From Streptomyces clavifer (lineage in GTDB: Bacteria > Actinomycetota > Actinomycetes > Streptomycetales > Streptomycetaceae), in contig BMWJ01000005.1 of NCBI GenBank assembly GCA_014651175.1, positions 434,001 through 498,000 on the forward strand: a stretch of DNA of 64,000 bases, read 5' to 3'. Below the pieces are notes generated by a model. That model did not search any database. It worked only from the letters and a program-made list of their open reading frames with translations, and had not been told where the DNA came from. Every line of letters starts with the position of its first letter. The first letter of the stretch is position 1. The translations under genes were made by a program, and so were the position numbers. Positions 42,975 to 64,000 of this stretch are shown one piece after another.

Positions 42975-44072
42975 TCAGTTGTGGGTGGGGTAGTCGGTGT
43001 AACCCGTCGGGCCACCGGTGTACATCGCGTACCTGGCCCGGACGGCGTTGACGGGCGCACCGGTGCGCAGGCGTTCGACCAGGTCGGGGTTGGCGAGGAA
43101 GGGGCGGCCCAGGGCGATGAGGTCGGCGCCCACGTCGAGGAGGCGTTCGGCGGCCTCCCGTCCGCCGTCGGCGGGGATCTGGTCGGCGGGCAGAACCGGA
43201 TTGGCGATGAGGGAGCCGGGCCAGATCTCGCGCAGACGGGCGAAGAGGGGATGGGCAGGGGCGGCGAAGGCGATGTGGAGGTAGGCGAGGCCCTTGTCGG
43301 CATTGGCCTCGAGGAGCGCGGGGTAGAGGAGGCCGGCGTCGGTGTCGGTGATGCCGTTGACGGTGTGGCCGGGGGAGATGCGCAGGCCGGTGCGGTCGGC
43401 GCCGATCGCGTCGACGACGGCGTCGACGACCTCGGTGGTGAAACGGATGCGGTTCTCGACACTGCCCCCGTAGGCGTCACGGCGGCGGTTGGTGTTGGGG
43501 GCCAGGAACTGGTGGAGCAGGTATCCGTTGGCGCTGTGCACCTCGACTCCGGCGAAGCCGGCGTCGAGGGCGCGGCGGGCGGTGGCGGCGAAGTCGCGGA
43601 CGGTGGTCCGGATGTCCTCGGCGTTCATCTCGCGCGGGGTGACCGCTGCCCGGCGTCCGGCCGGGGTGTGAATGGTTTCGGGCAGCGCCAGCGGGGAGGG
43701 TGCGATCGGTGTCAGGCCGCTGGTGTCCGGGTGTCCGACGCGTCCGCCGTGCTGGACCTGAAGGAACATGGGCCCGCCGCCCGCGGCCCGGACGGCATCG
43801 GTGATCCGGCGCCACCCGGTGGTGTGGGCATCGGTGTACAGGGCGGCGATGTTCGGGTAGGTCTGACCGACCGGGTTGGGGGTGGAGGCTTCGGCGATGA
43901 TCAGGCCCGCGGCGGCACGCTGCGCGTAGTACTCGGCCATCAGCGGGGTGGCGGTGCCGTCGCTCTCCGCGCGGTTGCGGGTCATGGGGGCCATGACCAG
44001 GCGGTTGGCCAGCTCGTGGTCGCCGAGGCGGGCTGGGCGCAGGAGCGGGGACGTGGTCGTGTCGTAGGTCAT
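42975..44072 (-). CDS. Old yellow enzyme-family alkene reductase
   Basis: A 365-residue FMN-dependent TIM-barrel ene-reductase. It opens 'SPLLRPARLGDHELANRLVMAPMTRNRA', has the flavin-site 'QVQHGGRVGH', the substrate pair His/Asn in 'EVHSANGYLLHQFLAPNTNRR', the catalytic-Tyr stretch 'DAYGGSVENR', and ends with 'ALGRPFLANPDLVERL'. These enzymes reduce activated C=C bonds of enones and nitro compounds using NADPH. I start at ATG 44072 (MTYDTTTSPLL); the frame opens further upstream across the operator. It is divergent from a MerR regulator gene, the usual arrangement for an electrophile-induced reductase. Confidence 0.93.
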   Translation of the reverse strand: MTYDTTTSPLLRPARLGDHELANRLVMAPMTRNRAESDGTATPLMAEYYAQRAAAGLIIAEASTPNPVGQTYPNIAALYTDAHTTGWRRITDAVRAAGGGPMFLQVQHGGRVGHPDTSGLTPIAPSPLALPETIHTPAGRRAAVTPREMNAEDIRTTVRDFAATARRALDAGFAGVEVHSANGYLLHQFLAPNTNRRRDAYGGSVENRIRFTTEVVDAVVDAIGADRTGLRISPGHTVNGITDTDAGLLYPALLEANADKGLAYLHIAFAAPAHPLFARLREIWPGSLIANPVLPADQIPADGGREAAERLLDVGADLIALGRPFLANPDLVERLRTGAPVNAVRARYAMYTGGPTGYTDYPTHN

Positions 44073-44087
44073 GCGACTACCGTAGAA

Positions 44088-44105
44088 CCTGACATCCATG
44101 TGAGG
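44088..44105. promoter_or_regulatory. MerR-type operator between OYE and regulator genes
   Basis: CCTGACAT-CC-ATGTGAGG is an 18-base dyad with seven of eight arm positions matching, inside the 61-base gap between the divergent starts. This is the size and position of MerR operators, which lie in an overlong -35/-10 spacer; TTGATC (minus strand, just right of the dyad) could be the -35 of the reductase gene. Confidence 0.65.
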
Positions 44106-44133
44106 ATCAAGGCGAAAAGGCGTGATCTGTGTC

Positions 44134-44502
44134 ATGCGCATAGGCGAACTGGCCCGGCGTACCGGAGTGAGTGAGCGCTCGTTGCGCTACTACGAGCAGG
44201 AGGGCCTGCTGTCGGCGGAGCGGACGCCCGGCGGCCACCGGGAGTACGCCGGGACGGCGGTGGCCCGGGTCCGACGCATCCAGGAGCTCTACGCGGCAGG
44301 TCTGTGCAGCGCGAAGATCGTGAGGTTGCTGCCCTGTATGAGGGACGACGGCGGGCCGGCCGAGACCGCGGACGCCTCCCTGGTGCGTGAGCTGACCGAG
44401 GAGCGGGCTCGCATGGACCGCATGATCGAGGACCTGCAGCGCTCCCGCTCCCTCCTCGACGGCGTCATCGAGGCCGCCTCGACGGATCGCACGGCGCCGT
44501 AG
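44134..44502 (+). CDS. MerR-family transcriptional regulator
   Basis: A 122-residue regulator. The winged helix is 'MRIGELARRTGVSERSLRYYEQEGLLSAERTPGGHREYAGTAVARVRRI', followed by a coiled-coil dimerisation helix near the C-terminus ('LVRELTEERARMDRMIEDLQRSRSLLDGVIEAA'). A Cys in 'AAGLCSAKIVRLLPCMRDDG' (two Cys in all) could sense electrophiles, but this is inference. ATG 44134 gives the exact family start, although ATG 44122 is in frame. It likely controls itself and the divergent reductase through 44088-44105. Confidence 0.92.
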   Translation: MRIGELARRTGVSERSLRYYEQEGLLSAERTPGGHREYAGTAVARVRRIQELYAAGLCSAKIVRLLPCMRDDGGPAETADASLVRELTEERARMDRMIEDLQRSRSLLDGVIEAASTDRTAP

Positions 44503-44532
44503 GCCCGGTCGGGTGATCGGGCCCGACCGGGC
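44503..44532 (+). terminator. Terminator of the MerR gene
   Basis: GCCCGGTCGGG (44503-44513), an 8-base loop, CCCGACCGGGC (44522-44532): a perfect 11-bp hairpin starting on the base after the stop codon. Confidence 0.75.
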
Positions 44533-45422
44533 CGGTCGTGGGCCCCGCAGGACGGGGACCGTTCCGGTGGTCGGTGGTGGCCCCGAGAGCTCTCCCGGCC
44601 CGCAGCGCACCCGCGGCGAACGCCTGCCGGCCCCCGCTCCGCACGAATCGCCCGTCCCGTCTCCGGCCGGGCGTGCCCATGGCCGCGCCCGTGGGCCTCT
44701 CGCGCCCGGCCAGGGAAGCACGGGCGGCGTCGCGGGCCTGGGCCCGTGGCCGCGTGGACTCGCGGGTCGGGGCGTGCGACCGCCCGCGGCCCTGCCGTCC
44801 GTACCGACGCGGCGGCCTCCCCGGACCGGCCGGAGAGGGCGGTGGTGTGCTGTGGCGCACCCGTATACGGGTCGGAACGTCGCGGACAGGCCACCCGGCC
44901 GCCCTCCGGGTGGCGACGGTCGCCGTCTTCGCCGGTTCGGGTTACGGGTTGGGTGGGGCGCGTATCCGGCGCATGGGAGCGCAATGCAATCCGGGCGTGA
45001 TGCTGAGTCTGCGGGCGTACGCCGACGGTTATCCGGAATTGCACGGGTCGTAATCAGCGATAGGTGCACAATCGGGACAGGGGGTGGCTGAATATTTTCG
45101 CGACGGAAGAGCTGTCATATGTCCCGGGCGCATCTGTTCCTTTGTTGTTCGATTGAGCGATCCTGAGTAATGGGCTGAAATTGCATCTTCAGCGTCCGGG
45201 GGTCCTCTAGTGTGATCGGTATGAACGGGGGAGTCGGGGTGACCCGGCTCGTATGCCGGTGCAGCACCGGCAACGGAGGCGTAACGTATCTCCGCTTCGC
45301 AGGGCCGGGACCGCACCGTGAGGGGGTGGGTCTCCCGGTGGTGCGGGTAATGCTGGATGCGGCACGCCTGGAAACACATGAGGAACATGCCGTGGGAAGA
45401 GTGAGAACGTGGGGGGACGGTC
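44533..45422. other. Gene-free region upstream of the NRPS cluster
   Basis: About 890 bases. The left 450 bases are very GC-rich without a supported gene; the right part from about 45050 is clearly richer in A/T (for example 'GGCTGAATATTTTCGCGAC' and 'TTGTTGTTCGATTGAGCGA'). The lower GC is what one expects of a control region for the NRPS genes. A TTGCAT (45181-45186) and TAGTGT (45208-45213) are present but their spacing of 21 is too long to claim a promoter. Confidence 0.5.
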
Positions 45423-45641
45423 GTGACCAATCCTTTCGATGACGAGTCGGGGCGGTTCGTGGTGCTGGTGAACGGCGAGGCGCAGTACTCGCTGTGGCCG
45501 GCACATATCGATATCCCGGGCGGATGGCGCGTCGAGGGCTCCGAAGGATCGCGTCAGGAATGTATGGACGCGGTCGAGAGGGCCTGGACCGATATGCGGC
45601 CCGCCAGTCTGGTGCGGGCGACGGAGGCCGACGCCGGATAG
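45423..45641 (+). CDS. mbtH: MbtH-like protein (NRPS adenylation-domain partner)
   Basis: A 72-residue MbtH family protein. The signatures are all visible: 'MTNPFDDESGRFVVLVNGEAQYSLWP' then 'IPGGWRVEG' then 'CMDAVERAWTDMRPASL', including the conserved Trp residues of the SLWP, GGW and AWTD motifs. MbtH proteins bind adenylation domains and are needed for folding or activity of many actinomycete NRPSs. GTG 45423 follows GGGGGGAC. It lies 394 bases before the large NRPS gene in the same direction and presumably serves it. Confidence 0.95.
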   Translation: MTNPFDDESGRFVVLVNGEAQYSLWPAHIDIPGGWRVEGSEGSRQECMDAVERAWTDMRPASLVRATEADAG

Positions 45642-46035
45642 GCCGGCGTCCCGGTCAACGATGGCATCACCGCAGGCCAGACATCACACTGTGGCTACCC
45701 GCCTGATCGGTTTCGCTCCCATTCGGGCAAAATCGATCAGGTGTGGGCGCTGATCAGTCGCGTCTCGGCTTCGTGTGATCATGCCGCCTTCATATGGTGT
45801 GCGTGGACCAGCGCCGCACTGCTTCGTCATTCGTGGTCAACAGTGAAGGTGACGGGGTTCCCTTTCGCGCGAACATGCCCGTAGGGACCCCATGAACGCC
45901 TGACGACATGGGTACTGCGATGTCCTCGTCGCTATCCCCTGCCCTTTGTCGGCAATCGATCCTGCATCGGCATGCCGGGTTTCGTCATGCCCTGTCCGCC
46001 GTCCCCGAAAACTCTCCCCAAAGGTGTGAACCGGC
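45642..46035 (+). promoter_or_regulatory. Upstream region of the NRPS gene
   Basis: 394 bases, less GC-rich than the genes. An inverted repeat CCTGATCGGTTT (45702-45713) with AAATCGATCAGG (45730-45741), one mismatch, could end the mbtH transcript or act as an attenuator or operator. A sigma-70-like pair TTCGTG (45770-45775) and TATGGT (45793-45798) with a spacing of 17 is a weak promoter candidate. The ribosome site AAGGTG lies ten bases before the NRPS ATG. Confidence 0.45.

Positions 46036-64000
<17,965 letters not shown>

Noticed and set aside
44513-45091. Open frames after the MerR gene, some over 170 codons
   Set aside because: Composition is Arg/Pro/Gly-rich in all frames with no start signal; this fits GC-driven open frames in non-coding DNA.
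45208-45213. TAGTGT with TTGCAT as the mbtH promoter
   Set aside because: The 21-base spacing is too long for a standard sigma-70 promoter and the matches are partial.

Overview
The window looks like chromosomal DNA of a Streptomyces or close relative. GC content is very high, codon third positions are almost all G or C, GTG starts are frequent, and many families are typical of the genus (DUF5709, Rv1733c-like, SARP/BTAD regulator, SpoIIE-type phosphatase, TerD, MbtH and NRPS). I count 37 likely protein genes, two of them cut by the window edges, plus two decayed coding remnants. I saw no rRNA, tRNA, CRISPR array or intact insertion sequence.

Layout: (1) 1-4632, minus strand: a beta-helix/AAA+ ATPase cut at the left edge, an Rv1733c-like membrane protein, a MOSC protein and a Pro/Gln/Tyr-rich protein. 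(2) 4633-6491: gene-poor, with a remnant of a secreted protein near its right end. (3) 6492-7637: DJ-1/PfpI and DUF5709 genes on the minus strand. (4) 8028-11646: a tight three-gene operon for membrane lipid handling (PAP2-diacylglycerol kinase fusion carrying a 21-bp repeat array, YihY/BrkB protein, second PAP2 phosphatase). (5) 11684-17474: AlkB-type dioxygenase, an ATP-grasp ligase paired with a CocE/NonD hydrolase, and a two-domain TerD protein. (6) 17500-28858: GT2 glycosyltransferase, glutamate racemase-like protein, small membrane protein, Lnt, Nudix, MHS-type transporter, small helical protein, a PAS-GAF-SpoIIE-ATPase sensor and a DUF4232 lipoprotein. (7) 29290-44502: accessory genes, namely a secreted subtilase, small proteins, alpha/beta hydrolases, LtrA, a SARP-type regulator, VOC, a lipoprotein, a DHFR/RibD-like reductase, and an old-yellow-enzyme/MerR divergent pair with a visible operator.

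(8) 45423 to the right edge: the left part of a nonribosomal peptide cluster. It starts with an MbtH-like protein, then a 4813-residue synthetase read as C-A-T-C-A-T-C-A-T-C-A-T-E, then a second synthetase whose GTG start overlaps the first gene's stop by four bases and reads C-A-T-C before leaving the window. The five adenylation domains fall into two alternating types: 1, 3 and 5 (code DAFF[A/C]GVTF, near published Ile/Val codes) and 2 and 4 (code DAWQLGLID, near a published Gln code). The assembly line therefore appears to be built from a duplicated two-module unit and predicts an alternating hydrophobic/Gln peptide with a D residue at position 4. The first condensation domain has no loading module before it and is unlike the other four in this protein. 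This is the most promising candidate for an undescribed system here.
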